Shown here: in pieces, positions 1 to 6,190 of the stretch
Position numbering within the stretch: the stretch's first letter is position 1
Layout of the letters: each line of letters starts with the position of its first letter
NCBI GenBank assembly: GCA_964585805.1
Contig: CAZPFE010000031.1
Coordinates: 1-6,384 of the forward strand
DNA: 6,384 bases
Origin: CAYLWZ01 sp964585805
GTDB lineage: Bacteria > Patescibacteriota > Minisyncoccia > Minisyncoccales > GWA2-38-27
Direction: 5' to 3'
Program-made: the position numbers and the translations under genes
The notes under the pieces: generated by a model
Databases searched by the model: none
What the model saw: only the letters and a program-made list of their open reading frames with translations
Told to the model about the DNA's origin: nothing

Positions 1-417
1 AACTTAACAACAAGATTAATTGATGGTGATTATCCAAATTATAAAGAAATTATTCCTAAACAATATAAAACAGAAATTATAGTTTTAAAAGATGAATTGA
101 TTAGCCAAATTAAAAGCGCAAGTTTATTTAGCGGAAGAAATAATGAAATTAAATTTAAAGTAAATAAAAAAGAAAAAAAATTAAATATTTTAAGTCAAAA
201 TATTGATTTAGGAGAATATCAATCATTTTTATTAGGAGATATAAAAGGCGAGGATACAGAAGTAGTTTTTAATTATAAGTTTATTTTAGATGGATTAAAT
301 AATATTAAAAGTTCAGAAGTTTTTTTGGGATTAAATAGCGATTCTGGTCCAGGAGTAATCAAACCGATTGGTGATGATAGTTATATTTATATAGTAATGC
401 CAATTAAAGCAAGTTAG
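1..417 (+). CDS. dnaN: DNA polymerase III beta subunit (sliding clamp), C-terminal part
   Basis: The beta clamp is a homodimeric ring that encircles DNA and tethers the replicative polymerase and other partners. The open frame runs in from the left edge with no start, so the gene is 5'-truncated by the window; 138 codons remain, somewhat over a third of a usual clamp of about 370 residues. The first residues read LTTRLIDGDYPNYKEIIP, the very conserved segment at the end of clamp domain 2 (compare SRLIDGxFPDYxxVIP). The C-terminus ends in GDDSYIYIVMPIKAS, matching the family's DxSYxYxVMPxR tail that lines the protein-binding cleft. An internal ATG at 97 is not the start, because homology continues upstream of it. 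The gene ends with tandem stops TAG TAA (415-420). No strong terminator hairpin follows. The identification is firm; the unseen N-terminal two thirds cannot be assessed. Confidence 0.95.
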   Translation, partial: NLTTRLIDGDYPNYKEIIPKQYKTEIIVLKDELISQIKSASLFSGRNNEIKFKVNKKEKKLNILSQNIDLGEYQSFLLGDIKGEDTEVVFNYKFILDGLNNIKSSEVFLGLNSDSGPGVIKPIGDDSYIYIVMPIKAS

Positions 418-420
418 TAA

Positions 421-800
421 ATTATTTTTTAATCTCGTCGACTATATAGGAGACATTTTTTTAAATGTAATAAGGTCTATATCAAGTCATTTAACTAGTT
501 AAGCGAAATCTTTTTTTGATTTACTCAAATTAAATGTAAGTGAAATTGGTTTTAATTTTTAAGGTTCAACCTTTTAAAATTTTTTTTAAATCTTTATCTT
601 TACTTTCTTTTAATTTTACCAAAAATTTATATTTTAAATAAATTAATACGTCTTTTTTCTTTAACTTTAGTATTCTTTTTTTGTTTAGCTAATGAATAAT
701 TTTAAACTGTACCCTATGCACCCGACGAGTTCTATTTACTCTTGACAATAATATGCAAATATGTTCTCTTTAAAATAGAAATTTAACAATTAAATAAAAA
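421..800. other. AT-rich non-coding spacer between dnaN and the SPFH gene
   Basis: About 380 bp with no convincing reading frame on either strand. It holds T-rich tracts (around 575-690), a perfect 12-bp palindrome TTAACTAGTTAA at 491-502, a 6-bp hairpin ACATTT/AAATGT at 453-468 with a TTTT loop, and a degenerate inverted repeat near both ends that is listed separately. Despite the adjacent dnaN gene I see no DnaA-box consensus (TTATCCACA or its complement), so nothing supports a replication origin here. The promoter for the downstream SPFH gene should lie in the last 80 bp, where a TTGACA (742-747) occurs, but no -10 box sits at a normal distance from it. Confidence 0.6.
434..729. repeat. 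Degenerate inverted repeat bounding a 296-bp non-coding segment
   Basis: The left end (434-459) and the reverse complement of the right end (704-729) align without gaps at 19 of 26 positions. They begin with an identical CTCGTCG and share the inner blocks ATAGG and ACA. This resembles the terminal inverted repeats of a small non-autonomous element (MITE-like) or the ends of a decayed insertion sequence. The interior encodes nothing recognisable and I find no clean target-site duplication outside the repeats, so the mobile-element reading is only an inference. A chance match or a long-range RNA hairpin remain possible. Confidence 0.35.
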
Positions 801-807
801 AAGGAGG
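801..807 (+). promoter_or_regulatory. Strong Shine-Dalgarno sequence that fixes the SPFH start
   Basis: AAGGAGG lies with 7 nt between its end and the ATG at 815, the ideal distance. An in-frame TTG at 809 is only 1 nt from this site and so cannot be the real start. This is the only perfect Shine-Dalgarno sequence in front of a gene in the window: the malic enzyme and CYTH genes have none. Confidence 0.85.
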
Positions 808-814
808 ATTGAAA

Positions 815-1840
815 ATGAAGAGAGGATGGATTTTATTTTGGTCGATTTTGGTTGAGATGTTGGTAATTGGATGTTCACTATTTTTTCCTATTTCCTTACT
901 TTGGAGAGGAATAATAGTAGTAGTTTTTTTAGGACTCGCCGGATTTTGTTTAGTTTATTTTTGGTGGGCACCAAATAATTTATTTTTTACTTTCGTCCCA
1001 GAAGGTCGGGCGAAAATTGTTGTTCGAGGAGATGCTTTTAAAAAGGTTCTAATCCAGTGGGAAGGTTATAGATTAGATAATGATGGAAATGTAGTAGAAG
1101 GTTCTTCAAAAAGGAAAGGTCTTTTTGGCGGGCTTAAGTTCTACGGTCTCTGGCCAATAGATGATATTTACATCTACGATTTCCAATGGACAGGTATCAA
1201 AGAGGATGGTAGTATAGATCCTCATCCTAAAGAGACGATTGATTATGTGTTGTTAAAAGATGATGTTTATGGTCTAAAGGAAGAAAAAGCGGAGGATAAA
1301 AATTTACTTCCGCTTGATGTTACGGTAGCCTTGACAATACGGGTGGTGAATCCGTATAAAGCGCTGTTCAATGTTCAGAATTGGTTAGAGACCTTATATA
1401 ATAGAATACGCCCGTATATTAGAGATTTTATCACTACGGGCACATATGAGGAGTTTATTGTTTCTCAGGATAGGATGGGTCCAAGAATATATAGTAAATT
1501 AAAAGAAGAGGAGATAATAAATGAATTTTTAGATCGTTACGGAATTGAGATTAGGAAAATTGAAGTTAAGGATATTGATCCAGGAGAAGATTATAGGAAG
1601 GCAACCCTAGCCAAGTATCTTGCTGAAAGAGAGAAAGAGAAAGTTGTAGTTGAAGCGGAGGCTGAAGAGAAGAGGTTAGAGAAGGTTTATAATAAAATTA
1701 AAGAGTTTGGAGATTTGGGAAAGTTTCTCCGAACTCTTGAGGCTTTGGAAAAATCACCTGGGGAAGGAAGTAAATGGGTGGTTCCTTTCCCCGATGAGTT
1801 ACTTTCAATTTTTAAAAAAGGAGGAGGTGAGAAGAAATAA
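815..1840 (+). CDS. SPFH/band 7 (prohibitin-like) domain membrane protein
   Basis: The protein has 341 residues from the ATG at 815, chosen because of the ideally spaced AGGAGG upstream. SPFH proteins (stomatin, prohibitin, flotillin, HflK/C) form membrane-anchored oligomeric scaffolds that organise membrane domains or control membrane proteases; which role applies here is unknown. Two hydrophobic segments (about residues 5-27 and 31-51) anchor the N-terminus. A band 7-like beta-rich core follows (about 55-260), including the strand LPLDVTVALTIRVVNPYKAL near 165-184 and RYGIEIRKIEVKDIDP at 241-256, the usual end of the domain. Next comes a short charged Glu/Lys/Ala helix (about 262-293), much shorter than in flotillins, and a C-terminal WVVPFPDELLSIFKKGGG tail. 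The gene stands alone on its strand, with its own ribosome site and terminator. Its G+C (roughly 33-47% in sampled 60-bp lines) and its frequent GAG, AAG and AGG codons differ from its neighbours, suggesting separate ancestry. The family call is good; substrate and partner are not visible. Confidence 0.85.
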   Translation: MKRGWILFWSILVEMLVIGCSLFFPISLLWRGIIVVVFLGLAGFCLVYFWWAPNNLFFTFVPEGRAKIVVRGDAFKKVLIQWEGYRLDNDGNVVEGSSKRKGLFGGLKFYGLWPIDDIYIYDFQWTGIKEDGSIDPHPKETIDYVLLKDDVYGLKEEKAEDKNLLPLDVTVALTIRVVNPYKALFNVQNWLETLYNRIRPYIRDFITTGTYEEFIVSQDRMGPRIYSKLKEEEIINEFLDRYGIEIRKIEVKDIDPGEDYRKATLAKYLAEREKEKVVVEAEAEEKRLEKVYNKIKEFGDLGKFLRTLEALEKSPGEGSKWVVPFPDELLSIFKKGGGEKK

Positions 1841-1846
1841 AAAAAT

Positions 1847-1876
1847 AAAAGGAAGCCGATTTTATGGCTTCCTTTT
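1847..1876. terminator. Intrinsic terminator, probably bidirectional
   Basis: A perfect 11-bp stem (AAAAGGAAGCC at 1847-1857 with GGCTTCCTTTT at 1866-1876) closes an 8-nt loop. On the + strand it is followed by a T-rich run just after the SPFH stop codon (1840). On the - strand the upstream A-rich stretch (1841-1850) supplies the U-run for the VirB6-like gene, whose stop codon is at 1899-1901. It therefore sits exactly between two convergent genes and probably ends both transcripts. Confidence 0.9.
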
Positions 1877-1898
1877 TTATTTGTAGAGCGAGAAAAAT

Positions 1899-3931
1899 TT
1901 ATGGTCTTCTTCCTTTTGGAGGTTTTTTTCTTTTACCCACTTGTCGTCCTTTTGGTTTATTTTTTTCTTCTTCTACTACTTTTTTAAATTCTGTTTCTGT
2001 GCCAGGGATGATTTTTGTTTCAGTTACTTCTTCTTTTTCTCCTTCTTTTGTTACTATTTTTTCTTCTTTTAAATCTATATTTAATAAAGTTCTGCCAACA
2101 GGAGAAACTGTTAAATATCTTTTAAGGCGAGGATTAATTGGCGCTCCTGCTTTAATTCTTTCTTCAATTACATTTATAGCTGTTTCTCCATGTTTATCAA
2201 TAAGAGTTTTTAAATTATTTCCATTTGCTGTTGATAATATTGCGTCTATTGTATTTGTGTCTTTAAGCGCTTCTTTTGAAATAGAAGAATAAATATCAGG
2301 ACCTATTTTTTTAATTCTATTTTTAATTTCTTCTATTGAGGTATTTTTAACTTCTTCTGAATTTAAATCAAGATGAGGAAATGCTTTAATAATATTTTTT
2401 TCTATATTTAATTTCTTTGCTTTATTGCCTAATTTTTGTATTTCTTCTATAGTAATAGCTGATTTTCCAAATTTATTAACATCCATTACTTTATCTATTT
2501 GTCCTTCTTTAATTAAACTATTTAAAATTCCAATTTTCTGACTATCTGTTGTAGCATTATGATATGCCTGTAATTTAAAGATCTCATTTTGACCTTCAAG
2601 ATCTTTTTCAACTTTTTCAATTTTTTTATCTAAACCTTCAATTACACTTTTTCCTAATCTTTGACTAATAGAACGAGCAGGATAATAAATCGGAGCGCCA
2701 ATCGTTCTTCGTACCCATCTTTTCCCCCATCCTATAAATCCTGGTTCTCCTTCACCTGATTTTCTCGCAGTTACCCTATTTTCTGCCCATTTTCTAAATT
2801 TTTCTGTACTAGTCCATTCTCTTAATTTAAGTCTAGTAAATTCTGAACCTTGTTTTAATTTACCAACTGTAGATTGTTTTACTTTTCCACCTGCCCAATT
2901 TACTACCTTATTACCTTGTTTAGTATAAAATCCACGGACTCTATCTCCTTGTCTTTTAGTAAAAGTTAATATAGTTGAAGCACCCATTGCTGATGTTTTA
3001 AGAGCAAAGATAAAACCTAAAATTAAAAAGATTACAGGGAGTAATTTTGGTAAAAATACTCCTAAATTAGTATCAGTATCAGGTACTGATCCAAAAGTGA
3101 TAGTTTGATCATTAAGATATACTGAAAATAATTCAGCCAAATAAAGAAAAAAAGTTATTGTTACTCCAATAAATGACCAATTTAATAACTGCGACCACCA
3201 TAAATCCCAATATTTTCTTCTTGTTGTAGGAAGTATAAAAGAAACAAAAGCTAAAGGAGAAAGTATAACTAATATCCAAATTACTACATATCGCATTATA
3301 AAAATTAAAGCGATTGCTAATAAAATAAAGAATAAAATAAAGTTAAATATAGCAGCTAATAATAATCCAAATAAAGTATTCATTTGTCCAGTGAAGTTTA
3401 TTATTTTATTCCAAGAAAGACCTGATTTTGCAGTATTTATTAAATCAGTAAAACCTTTAGTTATAACAGAGGCATCTGTTATTTTTTGAAGAAAGAAATT
3501 CATTATAATATTTGAAGCGTCAACAACTAATCCACAAATTACAGGAGCAAAATTTACTAAAAGAGCTACAATAATAAAAGTTATTAATAATTTTTCAGTT
3601 TTATAATTCCCTAACCTTAAAATAGTTACTAATCCTATATATATTAAAACTATAACTAAAACCATATTAGCCAGTCCTTGAGTTACTGATAATCCAACTT
3701 TAATAATTTCATTATTATTAGGGTTAGTATAACTAAGAGTGGTAAAATCGTCGCTTACTACCCAATTTATTAATATTGTTGCAAAATAAACAAAAAGAGC
3801 TGCTATTTCTCCTGAAAGAAATATAATTGCTCCAATTATAAGTGAAGGAACAGCAGTAATTATACCTACTAACCAATCCCATACAGCATCAACAGGGTGT
3901 AAAGGTATTAACAATCCTAAAAATAAAAAGT
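1899..3931 (-). CDS. VirB6/TrbL-like polytopic membrane protein, 5' end cut by assembly gap
   Basis: VirB6/TrbL proteins are inner-membrane channel components of type IV secretion or conjugation systems. Residues are numbered from a TTG at 3914 (671 codons). Hydrophobic spans lie at about 17-46, 80-100, 108-132, 182-207, 209-230, 243-266 and 288-307. The block SPLAFVSFILPTTRRKYWDLWW (in part: SPLAF at 219-223, RRKYWDLWW at 232-240) followed by a further span is the conserved centre of this family as seen in Patescibacteria, and a glycine/alanine segment follows at 306-316. From about 318 to the end is a hydrophilic tail of some 350 residues: basic first, helical and coiled-coil-like in the middle (420-600), then Glu/Lys-rich and ending in a very basic GRQVGKRKKPPKGRRP. 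The TTG is not a credible start, because the frame stays open upstream (FLFLGL precedes LIPLHPVDA) into the Ns. No other secretion gene is visible nearby. The family is likely; the partner machinery is unseen. Confidence 0.75.
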
Positions 3932-3941
3932 NNNNNNNNNN
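3932..3941. other. Assembly gap (ten Ns)
   Basis: Ten ambiguous bases mark a scaffold join. The run may be a fixed-length placeholder, so the true distance may differ and reading frame cannot be carried across it. The gap falls inside the probable signal peptide of the minus-strand VirB6-like gene. Confidence 0.97.
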
Positions 3942-3942
3942 A

Positions 3943-3978
3943 ATGTTTTTTTAAAAAAAATTTAGATAAACGAACCAT
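3943..3978 (-). CDS. Candidate N-terminal fragment of the VirB6-like protein
   Basis: Read on the minus strand, an ATG at 3978-3976 opens MVRLSKFFLKKH and then runs into the gap. A short basic segment like this is what a signal peptide n-region looks like, and the other side of the gap continues with the hydrophobic FLFLGLLIPLHPVDA. Together they would make a normal signal peptide followed by the first mature residues. The two parts are out of frame if the gap is exactly 10 bases, but the stated gap length need not be real. There is no Shine-Dalgarno sequence in front, as is also true for other genes here. Confidence 0.45.
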
Positions 3979-4004
3979 TTTTATTTTTTAATTTTTATTT
4001 TTTA
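3977..4004. repeat. 14-bp perfect tandem duplication in the divergent intergenic region
   Basis: ATTTTTATTTTTTA occurs twice back to back (3977-3990 and 3991-4004). The pair fills nearly all of the roughly 31 bp between the candidate ATG of the minus-strand VirB6-like gene and the ATG of the malic enzyme at 4010. Any promoters for the two divergent genes must overlap this pure A/T tract or the coding ends. The duplication may simply be slippage in an A/T tract. Confidence 0.7.
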
Positions 4005-4009
4005 ATTAT

Positions 4010-5191
4010 ATGAAAAAAAACAAAAAATATCAAAACAAAAAATCAGAGATAAAAAAAGAGTCAATTTTACTTCATAAACAATATCAAGGAAAAATTGAGA
4101 TAAATATAAAAACAAAAATAAGAAATAAAAGAGAGTTATCATTAATTTATACGCCTGGAGTGGGAGCAGTTGCATCAGAAATTTTTAAAAATAAAAAATT
4201 AGTTAATAAATTAACTAATAAAAAAAATAGTGTTGCGATTATTACCAATGGTACAGCAGTTTTAGGTTTAGGAAATGTGGGACCTGAAGCGGCTTTGCCA
4301 GTAATGGAAGGAAAATCGGTTATATTTAAAACTTTTGCTGATATTGACGCTATCCCTATTTGTATTAAAGCAAAAACAATAGAAGAAATTGTTGATTTTG
4401 TTAAAAGAATTGAGCCTACTTTTGGAGGAATAAATTTAGAAGATATTGCTGCGCCTGATTGTTTTGAAGTAGTTCAAAGATTAGAAAAAGAATTATCTAT
4501 TCCTGTTTTTCATGACGACCAAGACGGGACAGCAATAGTTGTTTTAGCTGCTTTAATTAATGCTTGTCGAGTTTTAAAATTTAATCTTTTAAAGCAAAAA
4601 ATAGTAATTAATGGAGCTGGAGCAGCAGGAATAGCAATTACTAAACTTTTATTGTCTTATGGAATAAAGAATATAATTGTTTTAGATAGTAAAGGGATTA
4701 TTTATCAGGGAAGAGAGAATTTGAATAAGTTTAAAAAAGAGATTGCTCAAATAACAAATCAAGATCAAATTAAAGGAGGATTAAAAGAAGCTTTAAAAGG
4801 GGCTAATATTTTTATAGGAGTTTCAAAAGGAGGTGTATTAAAAAAAGAAATGATTAAAGAAATGGCAAAAAATCCTATTATTTTTGCTTTAGCAAATCCA
4901 ATACCAGAAATTATGCCAAAAGAAGCTCTATCTGTTGGAGCAGGGATTGTTGGGACTGGCCGTTCGGATTTTCCTAATCAAATTAATAATGCTTTAGTTT
5001 TTCCTGGGATTTTTCGAGGTATTTTAGATAATGATGTTAAAATTGTTACTACTGAGATGAAAATAAAAATTGCTGAAGCAATAGCAGGTTATTATGTTAA
5101 CAAAGCAACTCGTTTTCGGATTTTACCTTCAATAATGGATAAAAAAATTATTGGAGTAATAGTAAAAGCAATTAAAAGAAGTATTAAATAA
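4010..5191 (+). CDS. Malic enzyme, small type (oxaloacetate-decarboxylating, NAD(P)-dependent)
   Basis: The enzyme oxidatively decarboxylates malate to pyruvate and CO2 with reduction of NAD+ or NADP+, in the cytoplasm. At 393 residues it matches the compact bacterial/archaeal form without a phosphotransacetylase fusion. Visible landmarks are YTPGVG at 47-52 (catalytic Tyr47), TNGTAVLGLGNVGPEA from 79, MEGKSVIFK at 99-107 (probable catalytic Lys102), metal ligands Glu144-Asp145 in INLEDIAAPD and Asp169-Asp170 in HDDQDGTA, the nucleotide-binding GAGAAG at 202-207, and the substrate/cofactor motifs ALANPIPE (293-300) and NNALVFPGIFRG (326-337). The catalytic set looks complete. In many homologues the HDDQ motif continues with His, whereas here it is Asp172. 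The first 18 or so residues are a Lys-rich extension before the usual domain beginning (LLHKQYQGKIEI). The ATG has no Shine-Dalgarno sequence. Cofactor preference cannot be told from sequence alone. Confidence 0.95.
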   Translation: MKKNKKYQNKKSEIKKESILLHKQYQGKIEINIKTKIRNKRELSLIYTPGVGAVASEIFKNKKLVNKLTNKKNSVAIITNGTAVLGLGNVGPEAALPVMEGKSVIFKTFADIDAIPICIKAKTIEEIVDFVKRIEPTFGGINLEDIAAPDCFEVVQRLEKELSIPVFHDDQDGTAIVVLAALINACRVLKFNLLKQKIVINGAGAAGIAITKLLLSYGIKNIIVLDSKGIIYQGRENLNKFKKEIAQITNQDQIKGGLKEALKGANIFIGVSKGGVLKKEMIKEMAKNPIIFALANPIPEIMPKEALSVGAGIVGTGRSDFPNQINNALVFPGIFRGILDNDVKIVTTEMKIKIAEAIAGYYVNKATRFRILPSIMDKKIIGVIVKAIKRSIK

Positions 5192-5245
5192 ATAAATTAA
5201 ATGAATGAGAATTTAATTTTGCGGTAAAAATTTTTCTGATTCTAC

Positions 5246-5251
5246 TATACT
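5246..5251 (+). promoter_or_regulatory. Possible -10 box for the CYTH gene
   Basis: TATACT lies 21 nt before the ATG at 5273 in the 81-bp gap after the malic enzyme, which would give a very short 5' leader of about 15 nt. A TTGCGG at 5219-5224 is too far away (21 nt) to be a regular -35 box. The assignment rests on the -10 match alone and is weak. Confidence 0.3.
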
Positions 5252-5272
5252 CCACTCTAAACATACAAAACT

Positions 5273-5809
5273 ATGTCTAAAGATAAAGAAATTGAGATAA
5301 AATTACTTTTTAAAAATAAAAAAGCGATAATTAATAAACTTAAACCTCATATCAAGCTTAAAAGTAAAATAAATATCCATGATAGATATTATGGATACGA
5401 CAATTTTGATATGAGTAATGTTAATAATTTAGTGAGAATTAGAACAATTAACAAGAAAAAATCAGAATTGACTTTTAAGAGTAAAGCAAAGGATATGAAA
5501 AATGTTTGGCATAGAACGGAATTAAACACTTGGATTGGGTCGCCAGAGAAAATGGAAAAAATTTTACTTAATTTAGGGCTCAATAAAATATCAGAATATA
5601 AAAGCGAAAAAGAATTTTGGGACTACAAAAAACAAGAAATTGTCTTCGCTAAATTTACTATACCTGCTCGTTTGAATTTTATGGAAATAGAAGGAAACTC
5701 GAAAAAAGAAATAAAAAAAACAGTCAAACTTTTAGGAAACAATATAAAAGAAGTAGGAGAAGAAATATTTGAAGTTTTTGATAGGGTAAGAAAAAAGCAG
5801 AAATCGTAA
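5273..5809 (+). CDS. CYTH-domain protein (class IV adenylate cyclase / triphosphate tunnel family)
   Basis: CYTH proteins fold into a beta-barrel tunnel that binds triphosphates with a metal; known activities include adenylate cyclase, thiamine triphosphatase and inorganic triphosphatase. The 178-residue length fits a single stand-alone domain, with no CHAD or other fused domain. The signature ExExK is right at the N-terminus (Glu6, Glu8, Lys10 in EIEIK). Other tunnel-lining candidates are Arg55 and Arg57 in VRIR, Lys69 and Lys71 in LTFKSK, Arg81 and Glu83 in HRTEL, Arg133 in PARLNF, and Glu138 and Glu140 in MEIEG. The motif begins only five residues after the ATG, which supports that start although there is no Shine-Dalgarno sequence. 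The basic tail ends RVRKKQKS. The gene is 81 bp after the malic enzyme and converges on a tRNA gene. Which reaction it performs cannot be decided from the sequence; the family is secure. Confidence 0.88.
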   Translation: MSKDKEIEIKLLFKNKKAIINKLKPHIKLKSKINIHDRYYGYDNFDMSNVNNLVRIRTINKKKSELTFKSKAKDMKNVWHRTELNTWIGSPEKMEKILLNLGLNKISEYKSEKEFWDYKKQEIVFAKFTIPARLNFMEIEGNSKKEIKKTVKLLGNNIKEVGEEIFEVFDRVRKKQKS

Positions 5810-5811
5810 AA

Positions 5812-5900
5812 TGGCGGAGGGGACAGGACTCGAACCTGCAAGGGGATTTCTCCCCGCCGGTTTTCAAGACCGGTTCCTTACCAATTCGGAGCACCCCTCC
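5812..5900 (-). tRNA. tRNA-Ser (anticodon UGA)
   Basis: On the minus strand, acceptor arms GGAGGGG (5900-5894) and CCCCTCC pair over 7 bp, followed by discriminator G and an encoded CCA (5814-5812). The anticodon stem CCGGT/ACCGG encloses the 7-nt loop CTTGAAA, giving anticodon TGA, which reads the serine codon UCA. A long variable arm (GGGGA-GAAA-TCCCC) marks a class II tRNA, as expected for serine. The T-arm is GCAGG-TTCGAGT-CCTGT. Its 89-nt length is normal for tRNA-Ser. The gene lies tail-to-tail with the CYTH gene, with 2 bp between the tRNA 3' end and the CYTH stop codon, and no separate terminator is visible. Confidence 0.97.
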
Positions 5901-6018
5901 TTAATTTATTAATTACTATCATAAAAATAAGTATAAATCAATTTAATTTTTTAAATTTTGGTAAGAATTGTCCTTGTAATTCAATTTAACTCAAATTTCA
6001 GAACTTAAAATTTTAATT
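5901..6018. other. AT-rich non-coding stretch upstream of tRNA-Ser
   Basis: About 118 bp of A/T-rich sequence separates the tRNA 5' end from the hairpin-repeat cluster. I see no reading frame or structured RNA in it beyond the weak tRNA promoter candidate. Confidence 0.6.
5913..5941 (-). promoter_or_regulatory. Possible promoter of the tRNA-Ser gene
   Basis: On the minus strand, TTGATT (5941-5936) is followed 17 nt later by TAGTAA (5918-5913). An alternative -10, TATGAT (5923-5918), would put the start of transcription about 11 nt before the mature tRNA. Neither pair is close to consensus, and the region is so AT-rich that chance matches are expected. Confidence 0.25.
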
Positions 6019-6019
6019 T

Positions 6020-6092
6020 CCTCCCCCTCCTCTTTTTATTTTTATTCCTCTCCTCCCCCTCTTTTGGAGGGGGAGGATTAAGGAGGGGGAGG
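6020..6092. repeat. REP-like nested palindrome, element 1
   Basis: Two pairs of arms are nested. The outer arms CCTCCCCCTCCT (6020-6031) and AGGAGGGGGAGG (6081-6092) are perfect 12-bp complements. The inner arms TCCTCCCCCTC (6051-6061) and GAGGGGGAGGA (6067-6077) are perfect 11-bp complements around a short TTTTG loop. The left spacer between arms is 19 nt of T-rich sequence, but the right spacer is only TTA, so the structure is asymmetric. A T-run follows the right arm (6093-6098), so on the + strand it could also terminate transcription. Confidence 0.85.
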
Positions 6093-6101
6093 TTTTTTAT
6101 T

Positions 6102-6182
6102 CCCATCCCCCTCCTATTTCTTCCCCCTTCCCAAAGGGAAGAGGGAAGATTGAGAAAAAAAAGAGAGGGAGGATTGGGGGAA
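6102..6182. repeat. REP-like palindrome, element 2
   Basis: A hairpin at 6119-6149 has 14 paired positions with a single internal mismatch (6126/6142) around an AAA loop; its core is CTTCCC/GGGAAG. It is flanked by a second, imperfect arm pair: CCCATCCCCCTCC (6102-6114) and GGGAGGATTGGGGG (6167-6180). The plan of an inner perfect hairpin and outer C-rich/G-rich arms repeats that of element 1. Confidence 0.7.
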
Positions 6183-6190
6183 GAAAAAAG

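Noticed and set aside
453..468. dnaN terminator hairpin (ACATTT/AAATGT)
   Set aside because: The stem is only 6 bp with two G/C pairs and is not followed by a clear T-run, so it is too weak to call.
742..776. TTGACA (742-747) and TAAAAT (771-776) as the SPFH promoter
   Set aside because: The spacing is 23 nt, well outside the usual 16-18 nt, and no better -10 box lies at the right distance. A promoter is expected near here, but this pair is not convincing.
421..808. Chromosomal origin near dnaN
   Set aside because: No DnaA boxes or clustered 9-mers are visible and dnaA is not in the window. AT-richness alone is not evidence in this genome.
809..811. TTG as the SPFH start codon
   Set aside because: It is 1 nt from the Shine-Dalgarno sequence, whereas the ATG at 815 is at the ideal distance.
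1864..2292. 142-codon plus-strand reading frame
   Set aside because: It lies opposite the 3' part of the VirB6-like gene. Its Phe/Ser-rich translation is what antisense of Lys/Glu-rich coding sequence produces, it has no ribosome site, and it begins inside the terminator.
5389..5841. Two minus-strand reading frames of 64 and 72 codons
   Set aside because: Both are antisense to the well-supported CYTH gene, and the second also overlaps the tRNA gene. Neither has family features.
5812..5900. Suppressor or UGA-recoding tRNA, because the anticodon is written TGA
   Set aside because: The anticodon TGA reads the codon UCA (serine), not the stop codon UGA, and the genes here read through normally with the standard code.
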